A stretch of DNA of 64,000 nucleotides from Chitinophagales bacterium (GCA_947449695.1 CANFST010000010.1:1-64000), one strand, 5' to 3'. Positions 1 through 8,441 are shown, counted from the stretch's first letter. Notes: generated by a model from the sequence alone, not told the origin. A program made the numbers and translations.

Positions 1-3000
1 GGTGTATTCATGCAGATATTGTTCATAGATGGCGCTGCAAGGCTTACTGTTGGGGTGATTAATGGATTTACTATTAAACTTAATATTGCCATACTATCAC
101 AACCTGCGGCATTGGTTAAATGCAACGTATCATTACCTGCGGCATTCATGGTATGTCCTAAATGAGAATAAGGCAGTTGTGAAGAACAGATGGTTTGGGA
201 AGCAGTAGATTGCGTTGAGTTCGCAACTGTTAATACTAAATTAGCTGTACTATCGCAACCAGCAGCATTAACCAAATTTGGCACAGCCCAATTACCTGCA
301 AATGGAATACTAGTTCCATTCCAATAATAAGGCATTTGCGATGCACACACCGTTAATGGTGTGGTACTTGAGGTAGATTGCTTTACATGCAAATGCATGA
401 TGATGATACTATCACAGCCCATGTAATTTCCACCTGCCAAGGTATCGTAAAATGTACCAGCTGTATTGCATGTTATTCCGTTCCAAACAAATGGCAACTG
501 CGATGAGCAAATAGTAGAATCAATAGTTGATGTTGAAACTGGGTTTACCATTACACTCAAATTTACAATACTATCACAACCCAAATAATTGGTTCGTTTC
601 AATGTATCGGTTAAATGAGTAGCAGTAAATATTTTGCCTTGCCAAGTGTATGGTAATACACTACTACAAATATTCAACGCTACATTTGACGAAGTTGGTA
701 AACCAATATGCACATTAACTGAAAAACTCACAGCACAACCTAAAGCATTAGTAACTTGAACTGAATATAAGCCTGTTGATGAAGCTGTAATAGATGAAGT
801 AGTTGCTCCGCTTGGTGACCAAGTTATGCTGCTGTAAGCCACTGGCGTATTAACTGTTCGGGTTGCATTCACCATAGTTCCATTATTTCCATTACCAGAT
901 GAATCGGCTGCTATTGTACCTGTTGTATCATTAAATTCATAGTAAGCAGTTAATCCAACAGTATTATTTGGCAACGGGCTATTCATGGCATTTTGAATTT
1001 GTGTTTGCGTACGAGCAATGTTCCAAAAACGTACTTCATCCAAATTTCCTTTGAAATACTCATTATAAGGAAAGTTTGAACCAATATTTGTGTTGGCTGG
1101 TGTACCAAAATACACACTTCCAGTTTTATTATCAGTGCCTACTAATATTCCATCAACATACATTTTTCTTGTTGCGCCATCATATACTGCTGCTACATGA
1201 TGCCAGTTACCATCTGTAAAATTAGATGCAGTAATTGGCACATCCAATTCAGAATAGCCTGCTTGATTAACTGTGGCTAAACCAAATGAAAGTATAGTTC
1301 CATTATTCTGAAAACTTAAAAGAAAGTTTTGAGTTGTTGTGCCAGTTTGCTGACGGGCAATTTCATAATAAGTGTTGGTGATGATGTCAGTTGGTTTTAT
1401 CCAAGCTTCAATACTAAAGCTATTTGTGCCAGCATAATTTACATTGGGAATGCTCACATAAGCATTAGTACCATTGAATTGCATTGAGTTAGAATAATTG
1501 GGCGTATTGTCAATCAATGAAGTGCTTAACACTACGCTGCTGCCTGTGCAATTGGTAGTAGGTGCATTGGCTGAAATGATTGGGTAAGATGGATTGACCT
1601 TATAAGTAGTGAATAAAATAGCAAAACTATCGCAGCCATTTGAAGCGGTTAAATGCAAAGTATCATAACCAGCTTTGGTGATGTTATGCCCCAAATAACT
1701 ATAAGGTAATTGGCTATAACAAAGGCTTGTGGTGGATGTTGATTTTTTAAAAGTCAAATTTACGGTTAAATAAACCAAGCTATCAAAACCTAAATAACTT
1801 ATTCTTTTTAAAGTATCTGTTAAATGAGTGGCAGTAAATGTTTTGCCATTCCATACATAAGGCAATGCGTTGGGGCAAATGGTAATGTTTTGACCAGAAG
1901 AAAGAGCACATCGGGCTACATAATATTTACCACTGCTGTTGGTAAAAGCCCCAGCGGCATATACAATGCCCAAAGCATCAGTACAAATAGCATTGATAAT
2001 ACTATTAGCCGATAACCCATTCAAGCCACCTAATTCACTCCAACTGGTGCCATTCCATTTGGCTACATAACATTTTGAACTGCTGTTGGTAAAATTACCT
2101 GCAGCATATATATTCCCTGCCGCATCGGTGCAAAGCGTTCGAATTTGACCATTAGCCGCCAACCCATTCAAGCCGCCTAATTCTGTCCAGCTTGTTCCAT
2201 CCCATTTAGCTACATAATATTTTGAACTGCTGTTAAGAAAAAGACCTGCGGCATAAATATTTCCAGCAGCATCGGTGCAAATAGCACTAATGCTGCTATT
2301 GGCGGATAAGCCATTCAAGCCGCCTAATTCTGTCCAGCTTGTTCCATCCCATTTAGCTACATAATATTTTGAACTGCTGTTACGAAAAAAACCTGCTGCA
2401 TAAATATTTCCAGCGGCATCGGTGCAAATAGCAATAATGTTGCTATTGGCGGATAAGGCATTCAAGCCACCTAATTCTGTCCAGCTTGTTCCATCCCACT
2501 TGGCTACATAGCGTTTTGCGCTGCCGTTGGTAAAATAACCTGCTGCATAAATATTTCCAGCAGCATCGGTGCAAATAGCACTAATGCTGCTACTGGCGGA
2601 TAAGCCATTCAAGCCACCTACTTCACTCCAGCTTGTTCCGTTCCATTTGGCTACATAGCGTTTTGCGCTGCTGTTGGTAAAATTACCTGCAGCATATATA
2701 TTCCCAGCGGCATCGGTGCAAATAGCAATAATGTTGCTATTGGCGGATAAGGCATTCAAGCCACCTAATTCTGTCCAGCTTGTTCCGTTCCATTTGGCTA
2801 CATAATATTTTGAACTGCTGTTTTTAAAGCCACCTGCGGCATATATATTCCCTGCCGCATCGGTGCAAATAGCACTAATGCTGTTATTGGCAGATAAAGC
2901 ATTTAAGCCACCTAATTCAGCCCATTGGGCATTGGCTGGTTCAAAGCCCAGCATAATAAAAGTGATTAAACATAAGGAAGCCAATAATTGGCGAAATCTA

Positions 3001-3023
3001 AGGGTGTTGTACAGCTTGGTCAT
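1..3023 (-). CDS. Large secreted repeat protein (N-terminal part, runs off the window)
   Basis: This is a partial gene on the minus strand. It starts at the ATG at 3021-3023 and stays open to base 1, about 1,007 codons. Residues 1-28 read as a signal peptide. Residues from about 39 to 375 hold seven repeats of exactly 49 residues with the core CTDAAGNIYAAG...YVAKWNGTSW, which I read as beta-propeller blades. One degenerate GFDS and one GCDS repeat follow. A LamG/concanavalin-like domain sits at about residues 508-665 (SFSIEAWIKP, GNWHHVAAVYDG, LDEVRFWNIART). Several copies of a Cys-containing repeat LPYxWNG...GCDS then run to the window edge. This architecture is typical of Bacteroidota cell-surface proteins exported by T9SS, but the C-terminal sorting domain would lie outside the window. 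The exact ligand or function is unknown. Confidence 0.9.
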   Translation of the reverse strand, partial: MTKLYNTLRFRQLLASLCLITFIMLGFEPANAQWAELGGLNALSANNSISAICTDAAGNIYAAGGFKNSSSKYYVAKWNGTSWTELGGLNALSANSNIIAICTDAAGNIYAAGNFTNSSAKRYVAKWNGTSWSEVGGLNGLSASSSISAICTDAAGNIYAAGYFTNGSAKRYVAKWDGTSWTELGGLNALSANSNIIAICTDAAGNIYAAGFFRNSSSKYYVAKWDGTSWTELGGLNGLSANSSISAICTDAAGNIYAAGLFLNSSSKYYVAKWDGTSWTELGGLNGLAANGQIRTLCTDAAGNIYAAGNFTNSSSKCYVAKWNGTSWSELGGLNGLSANSIINAICTDALGIVYAAGAFTNSSGKYYVARCALSSGQNITICPNALPYVWNGKTFTATHLTDTLKRISYLGFDSLVYLTVNLTFKKSTSTTSLCYSQLPYSYLGHNITKAGYDTLHLTASNGCDSFAILFTTYKVNPSYPIISANAPTTNCTGSSVVLSTSLIDNTPNYSNSMQFNGTNAYVSIPNVNYAGTNSFSIEAWIKPTDIITNTYYEIARQQTGTTTQNFLLSFQNNGTILSFGLATVNQAGYSELDVPITASNFTDGNWHHVAAVYDGATRKMYVDGILVGTDNKTGSVYFGTPANTNIGSNFPYNEYFKGNLDEVRFWNIARTQTQIQNAMNSPLPNNTVGLTAYYEFNDTTGTIAADSSGNGNNGTMVNATRTVNTPVAYSSITWSPSGATTSSITASSTGLYSVQVTNALGCAVSFSVNVHIGLPTSSNVALNICSSVLPYTWQGKIFTATHLTDTLKRTNYLGCDSIVNLSVMVNPVSTSTIDSTICSSQLPFVWNGITCNTAGTFYDTLAGGNYMGCDSIIIMHLHVKQSTSSTTPLTVCASQMPYYWNGTSIPFAGNWAVPNLVNAAGCDSTANLVLTVANSTQSTASQTICSSQLPYSHLGHTMNAAGNDTLHLTNAAGCDSMAILSLIVNPLITPTVSLAAPSMNNICMNT
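1903..2940 (-). repeat. Seven tandem 147-bp (49-codon) repeats
   Basis: The motif CC(A/G)CCTA recurs at 2026, 2173, 2320, 2467, 2614, 2761 and 2908, each step exactly 147 bp, so the repeats stay in frame. The copies are highly similar at DNA level and differ mostly by single bases, including the alternation YVAKW preceded by SKY or AKR. Seven copies fit one closed seven-bladed propeller, an inference from the copy number and blade-like sequence. Confidence 0.9.
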
Positions 3024-3059
3024 CGTAATTTTGATATTGTAGTGATTTTAAATAGGCGG

Positions 3060-3067
3060 CGAAAATA
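3060..3067 (-). promoter_or_regulatory. Candidate -7 box for the repeat protein gene
   Basis: On the minus strand the sequence is TATTTTCG, one mismatch from the Bacteroidota -7 consensus TAnnTTTG. It lies 37-44 bases upstream of the ATG at 3023. I see no convincing -33 TTTG. Confidence 0.4.
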
Positions 3068-3248
3068 CATTATTCATTCTACTTTAGAGATGAAGAGTTT
3101 GATTTGTGGATAAATTTTGAGTTAACAAAAATGGATTATTGAACCTTTGTTTCATCTTCCTTGTATTGTGTTCAACATTGTTCCGCCATTCAGCCATCGC
3201 TGATGTTTGTTCACCAACGATTCAATGATGTTGGCGGTGGGCTAAAAA

Positions 3249-3620
3249 TCATCCTTTCAAAAATCCCAATTCATATACCATGGGTTGCAACTTCTCGGTG
3301 AGGGCATTGTAGGCTTCTTTGAAGGCGGCAAAACTGACTGGTGGAAAATCGCCGCTGGCATTTCGGGCTTCGAGGGCTTTGCGGATTTGATACCAACCTA
3401 CATCGGCTCGGTTGAGTTTTAATTCATCACGTACGGTGTGTACATCAGTTTGTGCAAAGTAAGCTTGCCATAGTTTTTTGCCTTCGAGTAGCACAGCGTT
3501 GGCTTCGGGGCTGAGTGAATCTTTGCCTCGGTTAGTGTCCTCACTAACCGAAACAGTTGATGTTCGTGGGGACACGAACCTCGGCAGAGCAGAGCCTTTT
3601 GTGTTCCAACGAGTTTGCAA
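3249..3620 (-). pseudogene. Hypothetical protein fragment with its 5' end overwritten by hairpin repeats
   Basis: The reading frame gives 123 residues. Only the part from about residue 35 onward (DSLSPEANAVLLEGKKLW to the terminal YELGFLKG) looks like a folded soluble protein. The first ~34 residues are encoded by the palindromic repeats at 3529-3579 and look like low-quality translation (for example ALPRFVSPRTST). I infer that the original 5' end was lost or replaced when the hairpin cluster arrived, leaving a 3' remnant. I do not recognise the family. It may also be expressed as a short protein from an internal start. Confidence 0.45.
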
Positions 3621-3682
3621 CTCGTTGTTGTTGTCTGACGATTTAAAATCGTCTATTACCTATGCCGAGTTACAAACTCGGC
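3529..3682. repeat. Cluster of five perfect short hairpins
   Basis: Five non-overlapping palindromes lie within 154 bp: 3529-3550 (arm CGGTTAGTG, loop 4), 3562-3579 (arm GTTCGTG, loop 4), 3607-3627 (arm CAACGAGTT, loop 3), 3637-3653 (arm GACGATTT, loop 1) and 3664-3682 (arm GCCGAGTT, loop 3). The first two share the shape G-T-T-(A/C)-G-T-G / C-A-C-(T/G)-A-A-C, which suggests copies that diverged with compensating changes in both arms. No transposase gene is adjacent. Confidence 0.85.
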
Positions 3683-3814
3683 TGAACATCAAGTGCGACT
3701 GGAACTACTTGGTTCAAAAAAAATGAACAAAAACAGATTGAATCAGGCAGTCACCAAGCCCCAACGCTCAAATGCTATACGGCAGCTTGGCGACAACGAA
3801 CAACAGCTTAGTGC

Positions 3815-4156
3815 TTACGGGGTCCCAATATTGTCAAGCCACTTTTTAAATGCGAATGAATGATACTTTAATTCTTTGCCAAGAACAATTCTTTTGATTG
3901 TCAACAAAACGAGTGCAAGAATGAAAACGAATGTTGTCATGATTAAGTCCAAGTAAAATTTGAATCCTTTAATCAGTAAAGAATAAGTGTCTGTCCCATT
4001 GTATGTTAAGTGAGAAGCACTGTATTTTTCTATGTCTTTCGCTCTGTTATTTTCATAATCGTCAAAAGTTGGATTGTATTTGTGCATCATTTCATGCCAT
4101 CCAAATTGCCATAAAATTTTAAAATCGCTATTTTCATTTGAGGTATCTAACCCCAA
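3815..4156 (-). CDS. Small hypothetical membrane protein
   Basis: The frame gives 113 residues. It has a polar N-terminal half containing WHEMMHKYNPTFDDYENNRAKD, shown here only as a landmark, and one clear membrane helix near residues 68-90 (YLDLIMTTFVFILALVLL). The first possible start is a TTG at 4154-4156, 15 bases after the stop of the upstream gene 4172-4723, so translation may be coupled. Internal ATG codons also exist near residues 23-24. I do not recognise a family. The two genes probably form a small unit of accessory membrane proteins. Confidence 0.5.
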   Translation of the reverse strand: MGLDTSNENSDFKILWQFGWHEMMHKYNPTFDDYENNRAKDIEKYSASHLTYNGTDTYSLLIKGFKFYLDLIMTTFVFILALVLLTIKRIVLGKELKYHSFAFKKWLDNIGTP

Positions 4157-4171
4157 ACTTAAAAAATAGGA

Positions 4172-4723
4172 TTATAAAGTCTGCTTTGGTTTTGTTAGTT
4201 CGCTTATTGGCATATCAACCTTTCTTTCAGTAACATCAGATACTCGAACTTCTTTTGTGTTTGTTGTTTCATGCTGCTGTTCATCAGAGTTATGAATAAT
4301 TTTTTCTTCGCCAGTTCTTGGATATTGATTATACCTTAAATCTTTTGTCCCATTCCTTAAATTTTCGTTGATATTGTAGATGTCCCAAAGTGAGACCACA
4401 CTAACATTTTTATTTAAGTTAGATGAAAACAAAAAACTTACAAGAGTTAAAAGCCCTATCAATGTTAATGTTTTGATGTCTGCAACTTGGTTAACTTGAA
4501 TTTGTCGCCAAATAAAAAATAAAAGAAAAAGGGACAGCAATAGAATGATAAATTTATACTGAAGATAAAAAGTAAAGTAGTAAAATTCTTCTGTTATTGC
4601 ATTGCCTATCATCCCCGTTCCACTACGACTAAACTTATGGTCAATAGGGTTACTGCCAGGTAAGATTCCAATAAATTCAATAGCTAAAATGATGATGGTA
4701 AAAGCAATGATTATTTTTTTCAT
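4172..4723 (-). CDS. Hypothetical membrane protein
   Basis: It has 183 residues, starting at the ATG 4721-4723 (MKKIIIAFTIIILAIEF). It has an N-terminal hydrophobic helix (residues 3-20), a second at about 52-71 and a third at about 82-100. A polar, charged C-terminal tail of about 75 residues follows. This is consistent with an inner-membrane protein with a soluble C-terminal domain. No family is recognised. It lies just upstream of another small membrane protein on the same strand. Confidence 0.6.
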   Translation of the reverse strand: MKKIIIAFTIIILAIEFIGILPGSNPIDHKFSRSGTGMIGNAITEEFYYFTFYLQYKFIILLLSLFLLFFIWRQIQVNQVADIKTLTLIGLLTLVSFLFSSNLNKNVSVVSLWDIYNINENLRNGTKDLRYNQYPRTGEEKIIHNSDEQQHETTNTKEVRVSDVTERKVDMPISELTKPKQTL

Positions 4724-4935
4724 TTCGTCATTTTATTGTCGAGGTTGATAGTTGTCCGTCTGGTAGTTTTGCATCGCCGCTAACTTGTATATAGGTTGTC
4801 ACCTTATGTCACAAAGCCGTCCATTTTTTGTTGGCTTGTGGCAACTGTCTGTGTTTTCTTATTTCTATCACAAATATTGTGGTTATTATTTTATTTTACG
4901 AATTATTTTGCAATATCATTAGCTCAATATCATCG

Positions 4936-5229
4936 GGGGTTCATTTTGTAACAGCCGTAATCCCTTCCACCGCAAACCTAATTCAGCTTGTCGTTTCCGC
5001 ATTTCTTTTTATCATGAAGGTAATTGCGTTTATTGTTAAAGGAATCACGGTTATAATAAAAGCAATTCTTTGTGTTATCAACCTAATTACGGCAACCATA
5101 AAAGGTGTTCGGTTTGTTACAAACGGAATTCCTTTTGTCGCATCCTGCATTCCGGTTGTAATAAACGGAGTTCAGTTTATCACATCCTGAATTACTTTTT
5201 TTATACACTGAATTGCTTTAAGGGCAGCC
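4936..5229. repeat. Imperfect 21-bp tandem array, 13-14 units
   Basis: Units begin every 21 bp at 4936, 4957, 4978 and so on to 5188, with a degenerate one at 5209. The consensus is close to GGAATTCCGTTTGTAACAAAC. Unit length is a multiple of three, and the plus frame from 4828 to 5190 has no stop until the last full unit. Translated, it gives heptapeptides such as GVRFVTN, GIPFVAS and GVQFITS. That frame has only a TTG start at 4828 and no ATG before 5014, so coding is uncertain. Single units contain palindromes (GGAATTCC, GTTTGTTACAAAC). It could be a minisatellite or a decayed heptad-repeat membrane peptide. Confidence 0.85.
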
Positions 5230-5271
5230 ACCATAGCCTGTTTTACGACTATTTAACATTTGTTTGCATCA

Positions 5272-5283
5272 CCACGTGAAACA
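5272..5283. promoter_or_regulatory. Possible degenerate parS half-site
   Basis: CCACGTGAAACA matches 12 contiguous positions of the near-consensus parS site found at 8398, while the remaining four positions do not match. It is 3 kb from the two better sites. On its own this would be weak. Confidence 0.3.
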
Positions 5284-5400
5284 TTTTTAAAATCGCTCCG
5301 TATTACAATATATAAAATTGAGTATTTCATTTTTAACTTCAAAAAATTAATAGCTGCATGATGTAACATTTACACTCCAAATACAAATACGGAGATTAAA

Positions 5401-6018
5401 ATGAATAAAGTTAAGATTAGTGTTGGCTTCGGCGAATACCCCGATGCCAGACTGCTTGTGAAATCCAAGCACATTAGCCAGTCGATGACTGGTAACAGCA
5501 ATTTCCCCACCCCTTCACCCACTTTAGCTGTGTACAACGCAGCTGTGTTAGCTTACGAAACAGCCCTGGGCAATGCAGAAAACGGTAGTGTTAACGACAC
5601 CGCCATTAAAAACGATGCCCGTGCTACTTTAGAAAATTTAATGCAGTCATTGGGTTTGTATGTGCAATTAAATTGTGCTAACAACCTCAACAAAGCCACC
5701 AGCAGTGGTTTCGACGTGCATGCAGCACCTACATCGGCTGTGGTGCCTGCTATCCCTTCTAATGTAAAAGGTGATGCAGGTACGCATACAGGCGAAGTGG
5801 ATGCCTCTTGCGATTCGGAACCTGAAGCTGATTTTTTCATCTTGCGCTATTCGTTAAACATCACCGCTCCGGTATGGGTGGTTATGTTGGCGCAAAAAAG
5901 CAGAAAGTATACCATCACGGATTTAACTCATGGTAAGGATATTTTAATCAGCATGTGTGCCGGAAACACAGCAGGGGTAAGCGATTGGAGCGATTCAACC
6001 ACCGTGTTGGTGTATTGA
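5401..6018 (+). CDS. Fibronectin-III-like hypothetical protein
   Basis: It has 205 residues, starting at the ATG at 5401 preceded by GGAGAT eight bases upstream, one of the few purine-rich ribosome sites in this window. It has no signal peptide. Residues ~35-100 form an Ala/Asn-rich helical region (LAVYNAAVLAYETALGNAE, TLENLMQSLGLYVQLNC). Residues ~140-205 resemble a fibronectin type III fold ending in GVSDWSDSTTVLVY. I recall similar proteins of about 200 residues from Bacteroidota and Verrucomicrobia annotated only as fibronectin type III domain proteins. The function is unknown. A hairpin terminator follows at 6040. Confidence 0.8.
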   Translation: MNKVKISVGFGEYPDARLLVKSKHISQSMTGNSNFPTPSPTLAVYNAAVLAYETALGNAENGSVNDTAIKNDARATLENLMQSLGLYVQLNCANNLNKATSSGFDVHAAPTSAVVPAIPSNVKGDAGTHTGEVDASCDSEPEADFFILRYSLNITAPVWVVMLAQKSRKYTITDLTHGKDILISMCAGNTAGVSDWSDSTTVLVY

Positions 6019-6039
6019 ACACTTGGATAGGTGGTTTTT

Positions 6040-6078
6040 AAAAAGCGATTTGCATGGGGTGGTGCAGGTCGCTTTTTT
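6040..6078 (+). terminator. Intrinsic terminator after the FN3-like gene
   Basis: Arms AAAAAGCGA (6040-6048) and TCGCTTTTTT (6069-6078) flank a loop that has an inner TTGCA/TGCAG pairing. The 3' arm is a T-run. It lies 22 bases past the stop at 6018. Confidence 0.75.
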
Positions 6079-6115
6079 GTTTTTGGAAACCTTGCTTAAA
6101 ATAATAAAATCTGAT

Positions 6116-6207
6116 GGGGCTAAAGCCCAAACTTCATCAGTTTGTTCAGTAACCCCAGCCTTAAGGCTGGGGTTACAAAAATCAGTCCTATCATGGGCTT
6201 TAGCCCC
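6116..6207. repeat. Nested palindromic repeat element
   Basis: Outer 14-bp arms GGGGCTAAAGCCCA (6116-6129) and its exact reverse complement (6194-6207) enclose a second perfect hairpin with 12-bp arms (6149-6160 and 6165-6176, loop TTAA). Each outer arm is itself a short palindrome (GGGCT/AGCCC). No transposase is nearby. The rest of the 6019-6389 gap holds the FN3 gene terminator and one palindrome arm near 6353. I see no credible gene there. Confidence 0.85.
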
Positions 6208-6352
6208 GTTTGAATATTATGAAAGGAAAAAACATTCGGTCATTCAGCAGGAAACTATTTGGAGATTTGTACATAATTCAAAACAGATTCTTCCAGAATG
6301 ACCACAATATAAACGATGTTAGCAAAAGCGTTTTTGGGAATTAATTTGCCTT

Positions 6353-6382
6353 TACTAATAACCAATAACTAGCAACAAGTAA
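6353..6382. repeat. One arm of a dispersed palindromic repeat
   Basis: The stretch ACCAATAACTAGCAACAAGT closely resembles the arms of the palindrome at 10829-10901. It lies just past the 3' end of mnmG. Confidence 0.5.
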
Positions 6383-6389
6383 CTTCTCC

Positions 6390-8249
6390 TTACCTCCCCA
6401 TAAATATCATCAACACCTGCACGTCGCTGGGTGAAACCCCACTTATTCTACTTGCCTGACCTAAAGTAGTAGGTTTGATTTTCGTCAGCTTCTCTCTCGA
6501 TTCCATCGAAAGCGAACTTAATTTATGATAGTTGAATGTTTCAGGAATCACCACATCTTCCAGGCGTTGCATTTTCATCACCAATTCCAACTCTTTGGCA
6601 ATGTAGGTTTCGTATTTCATTTGTATTTCTGCCTGCTCTCTTTCTTCCAATGTGAAAGGCTCTAAAAATGATTTAACGCTGGGTATTTTATTTAAGTCTT
6701 CTATTTTCACTTGTGGACGGAGAGCAATGAGTGCCAGTTTTTGCCTTTGGGTCAGCTCAGCACTGTTCAGGCTCAAAAGCAATTCATTGATTTCCGGCGG
6801 TTCAACACTTGTTTTTTCAAAATGCGAAATTATGGCTTTTGCGTTGTTTCGCTTTTTTTCTGTTTTTTGCATTCTGTCCTCTTTTGCCAATCCGAGCTTA
6901 TAGGATAATTCTGTCAATCTTAAATCGGCATTATCTTGTCGCAAAATCATTCGGTATTCTGCTCGGCTGGTAAACATGCGGTAGGGTTCTTCCGTTCCCT
7001 TGGTGATTAAGTCGTCAATCAACACCCCGATATACGCATCGTTTCTTCCTAAAATAAATGGCTGTTCTTCTTTCACCGCCAAGTGTGCATTGATGCCAGC
7101 CATCAATCCCTGGCAGGCCGCTTCTTCATAACCTGTTGTTCCGTTTATCTGCCCTGCAAAAAACAGGTTCTTCACCAACTTCGTTTCTAAGGTGTTTTTT
7201 AATTGCGTTGGAGGAAAATAATCGTACTCGATGGCATAGCCAGGGCGGAAGAATTTTACGTTTTCAAAGCCTGGCACTTGTTGCAAAGCTTTGTATTGTA
7301 CCTCTTCTGGTAATGATGTTGAGAAACCATTCACATAAATTTCCACCGTATTCCATCCTTCGGGTTCTACAAATATCTGGTGACGGTCTCTTTCGGCAAA
7401 GCGATTGATTTTATCTTCGATGCTGGGGCAATATCTTGGTCCTACGCCGTCAATTCTACCTGCATACATTGGCGAACGGTCGAATCCTGTTTTTAAAATG
7501 TCGTGTACGTTTTGGTTGGTGTACGTTATCCAACAACATCTTTGTTTGGTTGGCTTGGGAATATCCATATAAGAAAAGCCCACGATTTCTTCATCGCCAT
7601 CCTGCACTTCCATTTTGGTATAGTCCAACGAACGCCCATCAATCCGTGGTGGCGTTCCTGTTTTTAGTCTGTCGGCATCAAAACCCAACGATACTAATTG
7701 TTCGGTAATTCCTGTGGCTGCTTTTTCGGCTAATCTGCCACCGCCAAATTGTTTTTCGCCAATGTGAATGATGCCATTTAAAAAGGTTCCACTGGTTAGT
7801 ACTACCGATTTTGCTTTTATCTCCATTCCCATTCCCGTTTTCACACCACAAACCTTTCCGTTTTCTACCATTAAATTCACCACCATGTCTTGAAAAAAAT
7901 CAACGTTAGGTGTTTGCTCCAACATGTTTCGCCACTCCGCAGCGAATAGCATTCTGTCGTTTTGCGTTCTTGGGCTCCACATGGCTGGCCCTTTCGAGCG
8001 GTTCAACATTCTGAACTGAATCATACTTTTGTCGCTCACAATTCCCGAATAGCCACCCATGGCATCTATCTCTCTTACTATTTGTCCTTTTGCCACACCA
8101 CCCATAGCAGGGTTGCAACTCATCTGTGCGATGGTTTGCATATTCATGGTTATCAATAAAACTTTGCTGCCCATATTGGCAGCGGCAGAGGCGGCTTCGC
8201 ATCCTGCATGACCAGCGCCTGCAACTATAACATCGTAAGAGTTAAACAT
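6390..8249 (-). CDS. mnmG: tRNA uridine 5-carboxymethylaminomethyl modification enzyme MnmG (GidA)
   Basis: It has 619 residues, the family's usual length, with ATG at 8247-8249. MnmG works with MnmE and uses FAD, methylene-tetrahydrofolate and glycine or ammonium to modify the wobble U34 of several tRNAs in the cytoplasm. The N-terminal FAD-binding motif is GAGHAGCEAA (residues 11-20). The signature GGGRLAEKAATGITEQL lies near residue 170 and GTPPRIDGRS near 198. The motif ATGYEEAACQGLMAG in its local form (TGYEEAACQG) is near residue 375, and the C-terminal helical domain binds tRNA and MnmE. The gene is often close to oriC in bacteria, which fits the parS and DnaA-box signals to its right. 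It faces away from the proposed origin. Confidence 0.97.
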   Translation of the reverse strand: MFNSYDVIVAGAGHAGCEAASAAANMGSKVLLITMNMQTIAQMSCNPAMGGVAKGQIVREIDAMGGYSGIVSDKSMIQFRMLNRSKGPAMWSPRTQNDRMLFAAEWRNMLEQTPNVDFFQDMVVNLMVENGKVCGVKTGMGMEIKAKSVVLTSGTFLNGIIHIGEKQFGGGRLAEKAATGITEQLVSLGFDADRLKTGTPPRIDGRSLDYTKMEVQDGDEEIVGFSYMDIPKPTKQRCCWITYTNQNVHDILKTGFDRSPMYAGRIDGVGPRYCPSIEDKINRFAERDRHQIFVEPEGWNTVEIYVNGFSTSLPEEVQYKALQQVPGFENVKFFRPGYAIEYDYFPPTQLKNTLETKLVKNLFFAGQINGTTGYEEAACQGLMAGINAHLAVKEEQPFILGRNDAYIGVLIDDLITKGTEEPYRMFTSRAEYRMILRQDNADLRLTELSYKLGLAKEDRMQKTEKKRNNAKAIISHFEKTSVEPPEINELLLSLNSAELTQRQKLALIALRPQVKIEDLNKIPSVKSFLEPFTLEEREQAEIQMKYETYIAKELELVMKMQRLEDVVIPETFNYHKLSSLSMESREKLTKIKPTTLGQASRISGVSPSDVQVLMIFMGR

Positions 8250-8305
8250 TGTTGTTAAATCTATTTATTTGATGGTGTTTGTTTTTTAAAAAGTTATAAC
8301 GTCTG

Positions 8306-8321
8306 CGTTTCACGTGGAACA
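8306..8321. promoter_or_regulatory. parS-like ParB binding site 1
   Basis: CGTTTCACGTGGAACA differs from the bacterial parS consensus TGTTTCACGTGAAACA at two positions and keeps the central TTTCACGTG core. It lies between mnmG and the ABC permease gene, 77 bp left of an even better site. Confidence 0.75.
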
Positions 8322-8397
8322 TTGGGCTGGGCTTGTTTAGGGATGGCTAGGAAAACCCAAGACCATTATTTTGCTACCCTGTGTTCTGTTTAAGTCT

Positions 8398-8413
8398 TGT
8401 TTCACGTGGAACA
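8398..8413. promoter_or_regulatory. parS-like ParB binding site 2
   Basis: TGTTTCACGTGGAACA matches the parS consensus at 15 of 16 positions. The single change (G for A) makes one arm the TGTTCC form also known for parS. Two copies in one 190-bp gap make chance unlikely. parA and parB are not in the window. Confidence 0.85.
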
Positions 8414-8441
8414 AAAGCACAAAGCCATGATTATCAACTAA

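Noticed and set aside
3478-3726. An 82-residue plus-strand frame
   Set aside because: It is made almost entirely of the five hairpins, so the open frame is a by-product of palindromes.
3725-4815. Integron-cassette-like (attC) sites around the two small membrane genes
   Set aside because: Sequences such as GCCGCTAAC and CCCCAAC look suggestive, but the paired core sites do not match the RYYYAAC/GTTRRRY rule and no integrase is present.
6023-6301. A 92-residue open frame after the FN3-like gene
   Set aside because: It runs through the terminator and the nested palindrome, and the product is low quality with no start signals.
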